Shown in pieces: positions 15,282 to 22,751 of a stretch of 64,000 nt of DNA. Where the stretch lies: the NCBI RefSeq assembly GCF_024643285.1, contig NZ_JAMSLW010000002.1, positions 1-64,000 on the forward strand, written 5' to 3'. The DNA comes from Parapedobacter lycopersici (lineage in GTDB: Bacteria; Bacteroidota; Bacteroidia; Sphingobacteriales; Sphingobacteriaceae). The first letter of the stretch is position 1. Every line of letters starts with the position of its first letter. Made by a program: the position numbers and the translations under genes. The notes below the pieces were generated by a model. That model was not told the DNA's origin and searched no databases. It was given only the letters and a program-made list of their open reading frames with translations.

Positions 15282-16529
15282 TTATCGTATCTGGCCGTCG
15301 CCCCGCACCACCCATTTTTCGGTAACGAGCTTCTCCAACGCAAACGGACCGCGGGCGTGGAGCTTCTGGGTGGAAATGCCGATTTCGGCTCCCAGGCCAA
15401 ACTCACCACCGTCGGTAAAGCGGGTAGAGGCGTTGGCGTATACCGCGGCGGCATCCACCGCGTGCAAAAACGTATCGATATGTGCCTGATCGGTAGAAAC
15501 AATGCATTCGGAATGCTTGGAGGAATATGCTGCAATGTGATCGAGCGCTTCTTCCAGGCCCCCAACAACTTTGACGGAACACTTCAGATCCAGGAACTCC
15601 CGGCCGAAATCAGCTGCCGTGGCATGCTGCAGGTGGGGATATCCCACTTCCTCGAGCTGTTGGAAGGCCTGTGGATCGGCATAGACCTCCACCTGATGTT
15701 CGGCAAGATAAGGAGCCAGTTTGGCAAGTAAAGGGCCGGCAACCTGTTGGTCTACTAATACGGTATCCAGCGCATTGCAGACCGACGGACGCGATATCTT
15801 TGCGTTGGCAACGATACGGGCGGCTTTATCGAGGTCAGCGGTTTCATCCACATAGGTATGGCATACGCCGGCGCCGGTTTCGATGACCGGTACTTTGGCG
15901 TGTTCCCTGACAAAATCGATAAGTGCCTGCGATCCGCGGGGAATCAGAATATCTACATAGTCCTTGGCCGCGAGCAGCTCACCCATCAGCTCACGGGCGG
16001 TAGGCAGCAGTTGCACGATGTCGGGGTTGATGCCCGCTGCTTCGACAGCCTGCCGGATCAATGAAACGAGGTAACTGTTGGTAAACCAGGCGTCCGACCC
16101 GCCACGCAACAGGCAGACATTGCCCGACTGGATGCATAACGCAACCACATCGACGGTTACGTTGGGCCGCGACTCATAAATAACACCGACCACACCGAGC
16201 GCTACTGACCGCTTTTCGATTTGCAGGCCGTTTTCAAGGGTTTTCTGGAGTAACACCTTATCGGTGGGATCTTCCAGATTGGCCACGTCGATCACGCTGT
16301 CGGCCAATGCCTGGATGCGTTCGCGGGTGAGCTTCAGCCGGTCATATTTGGCGTCCTGCGGATCCATACGATCCAGGTCCTTTTTATTTTCGGTGATTAT
16401 GGCATCCTGATGGTCGACCAATAGTGCGGAAATAGCTTGCAGAAGCTGCTTTTTCTGGGGCAACGTCAGCATGTTCATCGCTTTCTTCGCCTGGCGTGCC
16501 TGTACCAACTGTTGTTTTATGCTATTCAT
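15282..16529 (-). CDS. proA: Glutamate-5-semialdehyde dehydrogenase
   Basis: 415 aa, full length for ProA (gamma-glutamyl phosphate reductase), second step of proline synthesis from glutamate: NADPH-dependent reduction of gamma-glutamyl phosphate to glutamate-5-semialdehyde. Seen: the ProA signature around V-I-Y-E-S-R-P-N-V-T-V-D, the P-T-A-R-E segment, E-T-G-A-G-V-C-H-T-Y and the catalytic Cys251 in I-S-R-P-S-V-C-N-A-L-D-T. The C-terminal F-T-D-G-G-E-F-G-L-G-A-E-I-G-I-S-T-Q-K-L-H-A-R-G-P signature is intact. It starts 9 bp after the proB stop, forming a proB-proA operon. Confidence 0.97.
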   Translation of the reverse strand: MNSIKQQLVQARQAKKAMNMLTLPQKKQLLQAISALLVDHQDAIITENKKDLDRMDPQDAKYDRLKLTRERIQALADSVIDVANLEDPTDKVLLQKTLENGLQIEKRSVALGVVGVIYESRPNVTVDVVALCIQSGNVCLLRGGSDAWFTNSYLVSLIRQAVEAAGINPDIVQLLPTARELMGELLAAKDYVDILIPRGSQALIDFVREHAKVPVIETGAGVCHTYVDETADLDKAARIVANAKISRPSVCNALDTVLVDQQVAGPLLAKLAPYLAEHQVEVYADPQAFQQLEEVGYPHLQHATAADFGREFLDLKCSVKVVGGLEEALDHIAAYSSKHSECIVSTDQAHIDTFLHAVDAAAVYANASTRFTDGGEFGLGAEIGISTQKLHARGPFALEKLVTEKWVVRGDGQIR

Positions 16530-16538
16530 CGGTTGTTG

Positions 16539-17573
16539 TTATAAGAGGACGATGTCGTCCGCGTGTGCGATTTCGATATTCTTTTTGTCTGTGGTGTTTT
16601 CAATCACCGCTGATTCGATCTTGGATTTGGCCACGGCATGTACAAGGCCCTGTTCGTCCACGATCTGGAACACTTCGCCGGTTGTGAAGCCACCGATCAC
16701 TTCCGTAACCCCGACGGCGAGCAGGCTTCGTCGTTTTTTTAACGCTTCCAGGGCACCCTTGTCGGCCATAACTTTGCCGGAAATGAGGCTGCCGGTAGCC
16801 ATCCACTTGTGGCGGGATGACACTTTCTTGGGCTGCGCCAGGCAGCGGGTGCCGGTTGTGCCTGTCACGGCTTTCAGAATGGCATCTTCGGTGCGCATAC
16901 TGAAAATGACTGCCTCGATGCCCAGCTGGTTGGCTAACCTGGCAAAATTCAGCTTGGAGGTCATGCCGCCGAGCCCTACTGCCGATTTTTCTTTGCGGGC
17001 TAACGACAGGGCCTGCTTGTCAATCACCGGGATTTCGCTGATCACTTGTCCGGCTGCATCCAGTACGCCGGGTACTGAAGTGCTGAACAGGATCTTTTCG
17101 GCGCCGAAACCTACGGCGATAAGTGTAGCGAGCTCGTCGTTGTCGGAAAACTTAAGCTCTTTATTGCTGACCACATCGTTTTCATTTGCAATGGGTACGA
17201 TGTGATTTCTCCACAGGGTCTCATAGGTGTTCTTCAATTGGAGAAACTGGTCGCGGTTGGCAAAATGCTGCCGCTCACAGAGACTCTGCGCCAGGGCGAT
17301 TTTGTACGGCCTGAAATGCGTGGCATAAATGCCAATCAGGAGGGGGTTGCCAATTGCCGCAGCTGCTTTGCGCTCCGGCAGTGTACCCTTGTACCGGGGA
17401 ATATAGGCTTTTCCTGCCGCCACGGCACCGGACGACACGAGTACCACGTTGTAATGTTCCTGTAGTTTGGCCGTCTGCCGCGCTATCTCCGTGATAATCT
17501 GTTCATCGACCAATCCGTCTGCCGTAGTAATCGCGGCAGAACCAAATTTGATGACAATGACGGGTTTCTTCAT
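16539..17573 (-). CDS. proB: Glutamate 5-kinase
   Basis: 344 aa from ATG 17573; the frame is open further upstream, but the conserved N-terminus (KKPVIVIKFGSAAIT) begins here. ProB phosphorylates glutamate, the committed and normally proline-feedback-inhibited step. Amino-acid-kinase motifs: K-F-G-S (substrate/phosphate), V-L-V-S-S-G-A-V-A-A-G, I-A-N-E-N-D-V-V-S and D-N-D-E-L-A-T-L-I-A. The C-terminal about 80 residues (KWMATGSLISGKVMADKGAL ... GEVFQIVDEQG) form the PUA domain found in longer ProB enzymes. Cotranscribed with proA. Confidence 0.96.
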   Translation of the reverse strand: MKKPVIVIKFGSAAITTADGLVDEQIITEIARQTAKLQEHYNVVLVSSGAVAAGKAYIPRYKGTLPERKAAAAIGNPLLIGIYATHFRPYKIALAQSLCERQHFANRDQFLQLKNTYETLWRNHIVPIANENDVVSNKELKFSDNDELATLIAVGFGAEKILFSTSVPGVLDAAGQVISEIPVIDKQALSLARKEKSAVGLGGMTSKLNFARLANQLGIEAVIFSMRTEDAILKAVTGTTGTRCLAQPKKVSSRHKWMATGSLISGKVMADKGALEALKKRRSLLAVGVTEVIGGFTTGEVFQIVDEQGLVHAVAKSKIESAVIENTTDKKNIEIAHADDIVLL

Positions 17574-17577
17574 GAGC

Positions 17578-17585
17578 CAAAGATA
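17578..17585 (-). promoter_or_regulatory. Promoter -7 element (TATCTTTG) of proBA
   Basis: Exact TAnnTTTG match on the minus strand ending only 4 nt before the proB ATG, so transcription should start at or next to the start codon and the mRNA may be leaderless. Confidence 0.55.
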
Positions 17586-17841
17586 ATGCCTGCTAATTTC
17601 GTAAATTTTAACCGAATTCCGGGGGTTTTTGTACGGACAAACTGCTTTTCTTAGTTGCATGGCACGGCCACAGGCTATTCTTTGGGTCATTAGCTGCTTA
17701 ATGCAGAATTGCCGCCTTATTTTGAATTTATTCTATATGCTGCTGAAATGACAGAGTATATGCGGCTTTTAGGGACCGAACTGGGCAATGCTTATCGCAT
17801 CAAAGGACGCGTTACATGGCGCCGGCCGGGAGCATACATAA

Positions 17842-17875
17842 CAAAAAAGGCGGATAAGTAACCTTACCCGCCTTT
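17842..17875 (-). terminator. Rho-independent terminator of the amidohydrolase gene
   Basis: Stem AAAGGCGGATAAG (17846-17858) / CTTACCCGCCTTT (17863-17875), 4-nt loop, one mismatch; read on the minus strand it is followed by a run of six T. Located 18 nt after the stop codon of the gene at 17893. Confidence 0.85.
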
Positions 17876-17892
17876 GGACATATTGCAAATTT

Positions 17893-19335
17893 TTATAACT
17901 GCTGTGCAGCGACGGGTACCTGAGCCAGTGCCGGCCTATGTTCCTCATCGACATCACTATGGGCTCTTCTTGCCGGTTGCGGAAGGTTAATCGGTTTAAT
18001 ACGACCATTCAGGTTGTACTCTACGTTTCCACCCCGAATGGTGATTTCATTGACGATGCGTTTGGTACCGTCAACGTAACCGTCATTACCCCAGAAACCA
18101 AACTTACCGTCGCGGACTTCAAAAATGGCAATATCGGCAATTGCACCTTCTGACAGGTGACCAAGTTCAGGCCGTTTGATTTCCTGTGCCGGTTCCCACG
18201 TACTTGCTGCCACAACGTCCTGCAAAGGCATGCCCATGGCCATGAATAAGCCCATGATATTCTGCATATCTTTCATAGCCGTGTTCATGCTGTTGATGTG
18301 CTGATCGGAGCTGATGGAGTTCGGGAGAAATCCAGCTTTGAAAGCTGGGGTAGCCCTGCGGAACGTAAAGCTGGAACCGCCGAAGCCGACGTCAAAAATA
18401 ACACCTTTTTCACGGGCCGCAAGCACGAAGTCCTTTACTGTTCCGTCTTCGTTCATCAGATCCCTGCCGTAGATATGTGTAAAAATATCACCGGGACGGA
18501 ACAATTCCATTGTTTTTTCTGAAAGCTGCCCGTCAAGCATGAAGATACCGCCCATTATTCCGGCAGCCTTAATGCCTTCCCTGATCGGCACCAGGTTACC
18601 ATCGGGCTTTCCGGTATTGCCGTTGCCATAGTGTGCATTTTTTACCCCCACAATAATATCGGGATATTTCAGCCCCATTTCTCCGGTCTTCTGTGCGTCT
18701 ATCTCGGCTTCGTTATTCTCTCCTTGACCGTCCATACCCGTGCCGATAATATTCAGCAAAGCAAGCACACGGGTTTTGGACACATCAATGGTCTGTCTTT
18801 TAAATTTCTCAAAATCCCGCCAGCCGGAACTACCGGCATCCACTACGGTAGTTACCCCTGTGCGAAGCGTAAATCCATCGGGCTGTATGCCGTTGGGGCC
18901 ATCTTTGTAGTTAATGCCACCCATGTTGGTTCCCCAGAAATTGTGGGTGTGGATGTCAACAATACCGGGCGTTACATACAGGCCAGTAGCATCGATTACC
19001 TGTACGGCCAGGTCCGGGTCGATATTTTTTGCGACCAGGGCAATATGACCATCGGTACCTTTTACAGCAGGACGCGCCGGTTCAGCCGGACGGTCCGGCC
19101 GCCCGTTGGTGCCGGGACGTGCGGGTTGTGCATCCCGTGCCTCCATGGAGGGTGTCCATTCATGATCGATAGCGATATCCATCACTTCATCGATATTGTT
19201 CTTGGGGTCAATTACGTGACCTCCTTTGATCACGTATTTGTACAACTTAGCGGGAGCTGCCGCCGGTTGCTGTGCTTTTACGCTGATACTGATCAGAAAA
19301 AGCGATGCCAGCACGGGTACGAATATTTTTTTCAT
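17893..19335 (-). CDS. Exported amidohydrolase/deacetylase family metallohydrolase
   Basis: 480 aa with signal peptide 1-21 (ISVKAQ). Amidohydrolase-superfamily fold: N-terminal beta-sandwich (YKYVIKGGHVIDPKNN), the metal-binding V-T-P-G-I-V-D-I-H-T-H motif, R-T-G-V-T-T-V-V-D-A-G-S-S-G, the K-N-A-H-Y-G segment, T-H-I-Y-G (His ligand), F-D-V-G-F-G-G and S-S-D-Q-H (catalytic Asp). This is the amidohydrolase/deacetylase subgroup related to dihydroorotases and D-aminoacylases. Odd feature: a Pro/Ala/Arg-rich insertion at about residues 64-92 (DAQPARPGTNGRPDRPAEPA, RPAVKG) in the N-terminal sandwich, probably a disordered loop; a second P-Q-P-A-R-R-A tail lies at the C-terminus. Periplasmic; substrate unknown. 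Confidence 0.85.
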   Translation of the reverse strand: MKKIFVPVLASLFLISISVKAQQPAAAPAKLYKYVIKGGHVIDPKNNIDEVMDIAIDHEWTPSMEARDAQPARPGTNGRPDRPAEPARPAVKGTDGHIALVAKNIDPDLAVQVIDATGLYVTPGIVDIHTHNFWGTNMGGINYKDGPNGIQPDGFTLRTGVTTVVDAGSSGWRDFEKFKRQTIDVSKTRVLALLNIIGTGMDGQGENNEAEIDAQKTGEMGLKYPDIIVGVKNAHYGNGNTGKPDGNLVPIREGIKAAGIMGGIFMLDGQLSEKTMELFRPGDIFTHIYGRDLMNEDGTVKDFVLAAREKGVIFDVGFGGSSFTFRRATPAFKAGFLPNSISSDQHINSMNTAMKDMQNIMGLFMAMGMPLQDVVAASTWEPAQEIKRPELGHLSEGAIADIAIFEVRDGKFGFWGNDGYVDGTKRIVNEITIRGGNVEYNLNGRIKPINLPQPARRAHSDVDEEHRPALAQVPVAAQQL

Positions 19336-19472
19336 TGTTTTTGGTTATATTTTCAAAGCTAATATAGGTATACCAGCCTTTGTTGCAAATAGAATAGCTT
19401 TTTGGCAGTATTTAAGTTACAAAAGGGTAAAGTCCTGCTGGGCTCAAAACAATGTTTCGGATGGCCGGCGAG

Positions 19473-20027
19473 TTAAGCCCTTATCCATTCTTCCTTTAGT
19501 AAGCCCGTTATACATTCATCCATGACTGCACCATTGGCCATGGAGATATAGGCCTTTCTTCTTACGCCCTCAACTTTATATCCCAGTTTTTCCTGCATTT
19601 TAAAGGACACTTCATTTCCTTTAAAATAACCGTTTTCCAAACGTCTCAACTTCAAGTCTTCAAAGGCAAACTCAATCCGCTTACCAAAAGCCTCAGCTCC
19701 GTACCCCCGGCCATGAAACTTGTCATTTAACCAAATGCCACCACCGGCAGTCCCCTGGGAGAAGTTGATTTTATCAAGGCTTAAACCGCCAATGACTTTT
19801 TGAGCTGATTTAAGTTCAATGGCCAAATGATAGTCGGTTCTTTCCTTGCCGTTGCCTGAACTATTGAGGCAGTACTGTATCCACTTTTCAGCATCGGCAA
19901 CTGTATATGGGTGTGGGACAAAGGCTAACCATTTCACTACATCCATATTATTTAACCCTTCTACCAAATCATCAATGTCGGTTAAATTCCATTCTCTTAA
20001 AATCAATCGGTTTGTTTCTAGTACCAT
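19473..20027 (-). CDS. GNAT family N-acetyltransferase (RimJ/RimL-like)
   Basis: 184 aa from ATG 20027 (MVLETNRLILREW), preferred over 20093 because the family always begins T-x-R-L-x-L-R. Visible GNAT motifs: I-G-G-L-S-L (motif D/A strand), G-G-I-W-L-N-D-K-F-H-G-R-G-Y-G-A-E-A-F (acetyl-CoA pyrophosphate loop, RGYG-A form) and the C-terminal N-E-V-S-F-K-M-Q-E-K-L-G-Y-K-V-E-G-V-R-R-K. Belongs to the RimJ/RimL-like branch that acetylates protein N-termini or small molecules. A TAnnTTTG box (TAGTTTTG, minus strand 20187-20194) lies 160 bp upstream. Confidence 0.85.
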   Translation of the reverse strand: MVLETNRLILREWNLTDIDDLVEGLNNMDVVKWLAFVPHPYTVADAEKWIQYCLNSSGNGKERTDYHLAIELKSAQKVIGGLSLDKINFSQGTAGGGIWLNDKFHGRGYGAEAFGKRIEFAFEDLKLRRLENGYFKGNEVSFKMQEKLGYKVEGVRRKAYISMANGAVMDECITGLLKEEWIRA

Positions 20028-20331
20028 TGTTACTGTATTAATGGGAATGATGTAAAGCGCTTCAAAAATAAAAATCACAATTTTTGACACCAAATGTTGG
20101 TAAGCAGGGGTATCATCGATACTGTTGTGAAAATTCTGCTGTTGTCGTATAACAGGTAGTTGCTTCTATTTTCAGTTACTATATCGCAAAACTAATAAAA
20201 ACAAGGACTAACGGCATGTCGTGTCAATCGGGTATTCTCCCTGAAAATATGTCTTGGTTTGCAAGCCCTCAGCTACTACTTTTGTTAGTAACCCGAAAGT
20301 TGACATACTAAATTATATAAAACGAAAAACC
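20028..20331. other. Divergent intergenic region
   Basis: About 300 bp between the GNAT gene (minus) and the VOC gene (plus). Carries a minus-strand TAGTTTTG box (20187-20194) and a plus-strand TACTTTTG box (20277-20284, 47 nt before ATG 20332). No gene recognised. Confidence 0.5.
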
Positions 20332-20784
20332 ATGGCAAACAACAAATTACTACGGATGGATAACGTCGGAATCGTTGTGGAATCGCTAGACAAAGCCATT
20401 TCTTTTTTTTCGGAAATAGGCCTGAAGCTCGAAGGACGGGCAACAATAGAAGGTGAATGGGCGGGCCGCGTTACCGGGCTGGGCAATCAGCATGTTGAGG
20501 TCGCCATGATGGTGACACCGGATGGACACAGCCGGCTTGAACTTTCGCAATTCCACACACCGCCAATTATTTCAGACCATCGTACAGCTCCGGTGAATGC
20601 GCTCGGCTACCTCCGTGTCATGTTTACGGTTGAAGACATAGACGAGCTGGTATCCAGGCTCAGCGAACACGGCGCACAGGTCGTTGGTGAAGTGGTTCAG
20701 TATGAAAACGCATATCGGCTTTGCTATATCCGCGGGGCCGACGGACTCCTTATCGGACTGGCAGAACAGCTTGGCAATAAATAA
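20332..20784 (+). CDS. VOC family protein (glyoxalase/bleomycin-resistance fold)
   Basis: 150 aa from ATG 20332 (MANNKLLRMDNVGIVVESLD); the frame extends upstream without a better start. Two beta-alpha-beta-beta-beta modules: the first from D-N-V-G-I-V-V-E-S-L-D-K-A-I-S-F-F, the second from Y-L-R-V-M-F-T-V-E-D-I-D-E-L-V-S-R-L, ending Y-I-R-G-A-D-G-L-L-I-G-L-A-E-Q. Candidate metal ligands are the His in R-L-E-L-S-Q-F-H region and the final Glu. Members act as lyases, dioxygenases or antibiotic-binding proteins. It lies 26 bp upstream of an Arr-type rifampin-inactivating fusion, suggesting a joint detoxification operon. Confidence 0.85.
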   Translation: MANNKLLRMDNVGIVVESLDKAISFFSEIGLKLEGRATIEGEWAGRVTGLGNQHVEVAMMVTPDGHSRLELSQFHTPPIISDHRTAPVNALGYLRVMFTVEDIDELVSRLSEHGAQVVGEVVQYENAYRLCYIRGADGLLIGLAEQLGNK

Positions 20785-20810
20785 GACTTACCACAGCAAA
20801 ATAATGAGCG

Positions 20811-21554
20811 ATGGAATTTAACCCAAACAGCAAGATTGTAAAACTATGTATCCAGGGAATGGGCCTGGAAGAAAAAGGAAGACCGGAAGAAGCGGGTAGC
20901 ACATTTCTTCAAGCCTGGAATGAGGCAGCAAACGACTTTGAAAAATTTATTGCCGCACATTACGTTGCCCGGCATCAACAAAATGTTTCCGACAGATTAA
21001 AATGGCTCGAAACAGCTTTACAGCTTGCATTGAAACTAAATGATGACTCCGTTAAAGCGGCTTTTGCTCCGTTATATACAAGTATTGCTAAATGCTATGC
21101 CGATTTGAACGACTTTGACAGCGCCAAAAAGAATAATGAACTGGCGGATCTGGCCATGCAAGGCCCCACTGACAAGGGTCCGTTTTATCACGGCACAAAG
21201 GCGGATCTGCGCGTCGGCGATCTGCTGACCGCAGGTTATGGTTCAAACTACGATCCGAAACTCACCATGAACCATATTTATTTCACCGCCTTGGCTAATG
21301 GAGCCGGGCTTGCTGCGGCATTGGCTAAAGGGGATGGACATGAGCGCGTTTATATCGTTGAACCAACAGGTAGCTTTGAAAATGATCCGAACGTTACGAA
21401 CAAAAAATTTCCGGGCAATCCAACACGCTCCTATCGCACGGCTGCACCTTTGAAAATTGTCGGTGAAGCAACTGACTGGGTGAAACAAACAGCCGAGGAA
21501 CGTCAAAAATGGCGTGAAAAGCTGGCAAATAACAAAGGAGAGATCATCAATTGA
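20811..21554 (+). CDS. arr: TPR-Arr fusion: putative NAD+-rifampin ADP-ribosyltransferase
   Basis: 247 aa. Residues about 122-222 match the Arr domain, which inactivates rifamycins by ADP-ribosylating the ansa-chain hydroxyl: G-P-F-Y-H-G-T-K-A-D-L-x-V-G-D-L-L, N-H-I-Y-F-T-A, the run Y-I-V-E-P-T-G-S-F-E-N-D-P-N-V-T, and K-K-F-P-G-N-P-T-R-S-Y-R-T. The residues corresponding to the His-Tyr-Asp set of mycobacterial Arr are present as His127, Tyr157 and Asp192. Classical Arr proteins are about 140 aa; this one carries an extra N-terminal helical domain (1-118) with TPR-like pairs (GMGLEEKGRPEEAGSTFLQAW, YTSIAKCYADLNDFDSAKKN). The extension may position another substrate or partner. Second gene of a VOC-arr pair. 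Rifampin resistance is inferred, not shown. Confidence 0.85.
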   Translation: MEFNPNSKIVKLCIQGMGLEEKGRPEEAGSTFLQAWNEAANDFEKFIAAHYVARHQQNVSDRLKWLETALQLALKLNDDSVKAAFAPLYTSIAKCYADLNDFDSAKKNNELADLAMQGPTDKGPFYHGTKADLRVGDLLTAGYGSNYDPKLTMNHIYFTALANGAGLAAALAKGDGHERVYIVEPTGSFENDPNVTNKKFPGNPTRSYRTAAPLKIVGEATDWVKQTAEERQKWREKLANNKGEIIN

Positions 21555-21583
21555 TCCTACTGGCCGATATCCTTAATAACAAT

Positions 21584-22450
21584 TCAAATCAAGGCTATTA
21601 ACGCCTGGTAATAATTTTCCAGTAGATTTTTATCACCATTAAAAAACAAATACGGCTCGATCAATTCCAATTCCATCAATGTAAATGAATTGTTTACAAT
21701 GACACCATCTACTCTTGCGTAGAGCGTAGGCTGCGGCAGGTGCTTTAAATAAGTCCCGGCCTGCGCGACGTGCAACGCGTTGGGTGCCGGATAACTAATG
21801 CTGCCGCCGTGGTGATGCTGTACTCTGAAGTCATCCTTTTTAGGCGTTTTTAATGCACAGTGGCTGTACCTACCATTAAAAAACAGAAAAGACCATTCGC
21901 CATTTTTAATTTCTTCCACAAACGGTTGTACAATGTAATCCGTTGCTTTTAAAAATTGTGCGATTTCGTCTAACTGTTCGTGATAATTGTTTTTACTAAT
22001 GGTTATCGTGTTCTGCGCCCCTGCGCTTACACAGGGTTTTAACACCAGTTTATCCGTACCGAATACTTCAAAGAAATGAGGGTCAAATAGGGATCCCTTT
22101 TCAAGGTATTCAGCAGAAATTACCGAAAGTCCTTTTTTTGCAAGGTCCTTCAGGTATAGTTTATGGCTGTTCCATTTGATAATTTCTGTCGGGTTCAATA
22201 CATGGACGCCCAGTTTATCCAGGCTATCCAGCCACATCAGAAATGCCGTCAAATGATTGTGGTAATCCCAGGGGGATTTAATGATGGCCACGTTAAACTC
22301 GCTCCAGTCTACCGCACGATCATTCCAGATCGCGGGGACCGCGTCTGATCCTTTGCCCTTCAAAAATTCAATGAGGTCTGTATCTTCATCATTGGCAACG
22401 CCCTGTGTGAATTTTTCCTGTTTCTTATAACTGACTATGGCAATTTTCAT
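21584..22450 (-). CDS. ATP-grasp domain protein
   Basis: 288-aa cytoplasmic ligase-type protein. ATP-grasp features: the pre-domain ending I-I-K-W-N-S-H-K-L-Y-L, the K-L-V-L-K-P-C-V-S-A-G-A-Q-N-T strand and loop (ATP-binding Lys and Gly-rich flap), I-V-Q-P-F-V-E-E-I-K-N-G-E-W-S-F-L-F-F and the metal-binding end segment M-E-L-E-L-I-E-P-Y-L-F. This is the layout of the DcsG/glutathione-synthetase-like ATP-grasp family, which joins a carboxylate to an amine or hydroxyl via an acyl phosphate. Substrate unknown. Convergent with the Arr fusion gene. Confidence 0.8.
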   Translation of the reverse strand: MKIAIVSYKKQEKFTQGVANDEDTDLIEFLKGKGSDAVPAIWNDRAVDWSEFNVAIIKSPWDYHNHLTAFLMWLDSLDKLGVHVLNPTEIIKWNSHKLYLKDLAKKGLSVISAEYLEKGSLFDPHFFEVFGTDKLVLKPCVSAGAQNTITISKNNYHEQLDEIAQFLKATDYIVQPFVEEIKNGEWSFLFFNGRYSHCALKTPKKDDFRVQHHHGGSISYPAPNALHVAQAGTYLKHLPQPTLYARVDGVIVNNSFTLMELELIEPYLFFNGDKNLLENYYQALIALI

Positions 22451-22751
22451 CTTCGTGCTGTCTTGATTAAATATGTTTCTGCCTGCCTTGCAAATTTATG
22501 CCAAGTATAAGCTTTAGAATAAAATACCATTAGCTAAAATTCCGAAGGAAAACGGTCTGCTTTTAAGGGAAGACGAAATCCGATGGCTTGGCGGTAGCAG
22601 CTGTTGGCTCCGGAATAGCGCATGAACGGCAATCATTAACCGAGAATAAATCATTATCATTTGGCGTGCTGTCTCTTGTAGAAGGTTCACTGGACCGGTT
22701 ACATTCGCATGGAACAGCCTTTAAAAAGCCCTGCAGCCTAACTGGCATATC
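22451..22751. other. Intergenic region
   Basis: About 300 bp. A minus-strand frame (22563-22748) overlapping the receptor stop encodes a 61-aa Cys-containing peptide that may be chance; no other feature recognised. No hairpin terminator for the receptor gene was seen. Confidence 0.4.

Noticed and set aside
22563-22748. 61-aa minus-strand frame overlapping the receptor stop.
   Set aside because: Cys- and Ser/Thr-rich peptide without a known motif or promoter; may be chance. Kept only as a remark in the intergenic entry.
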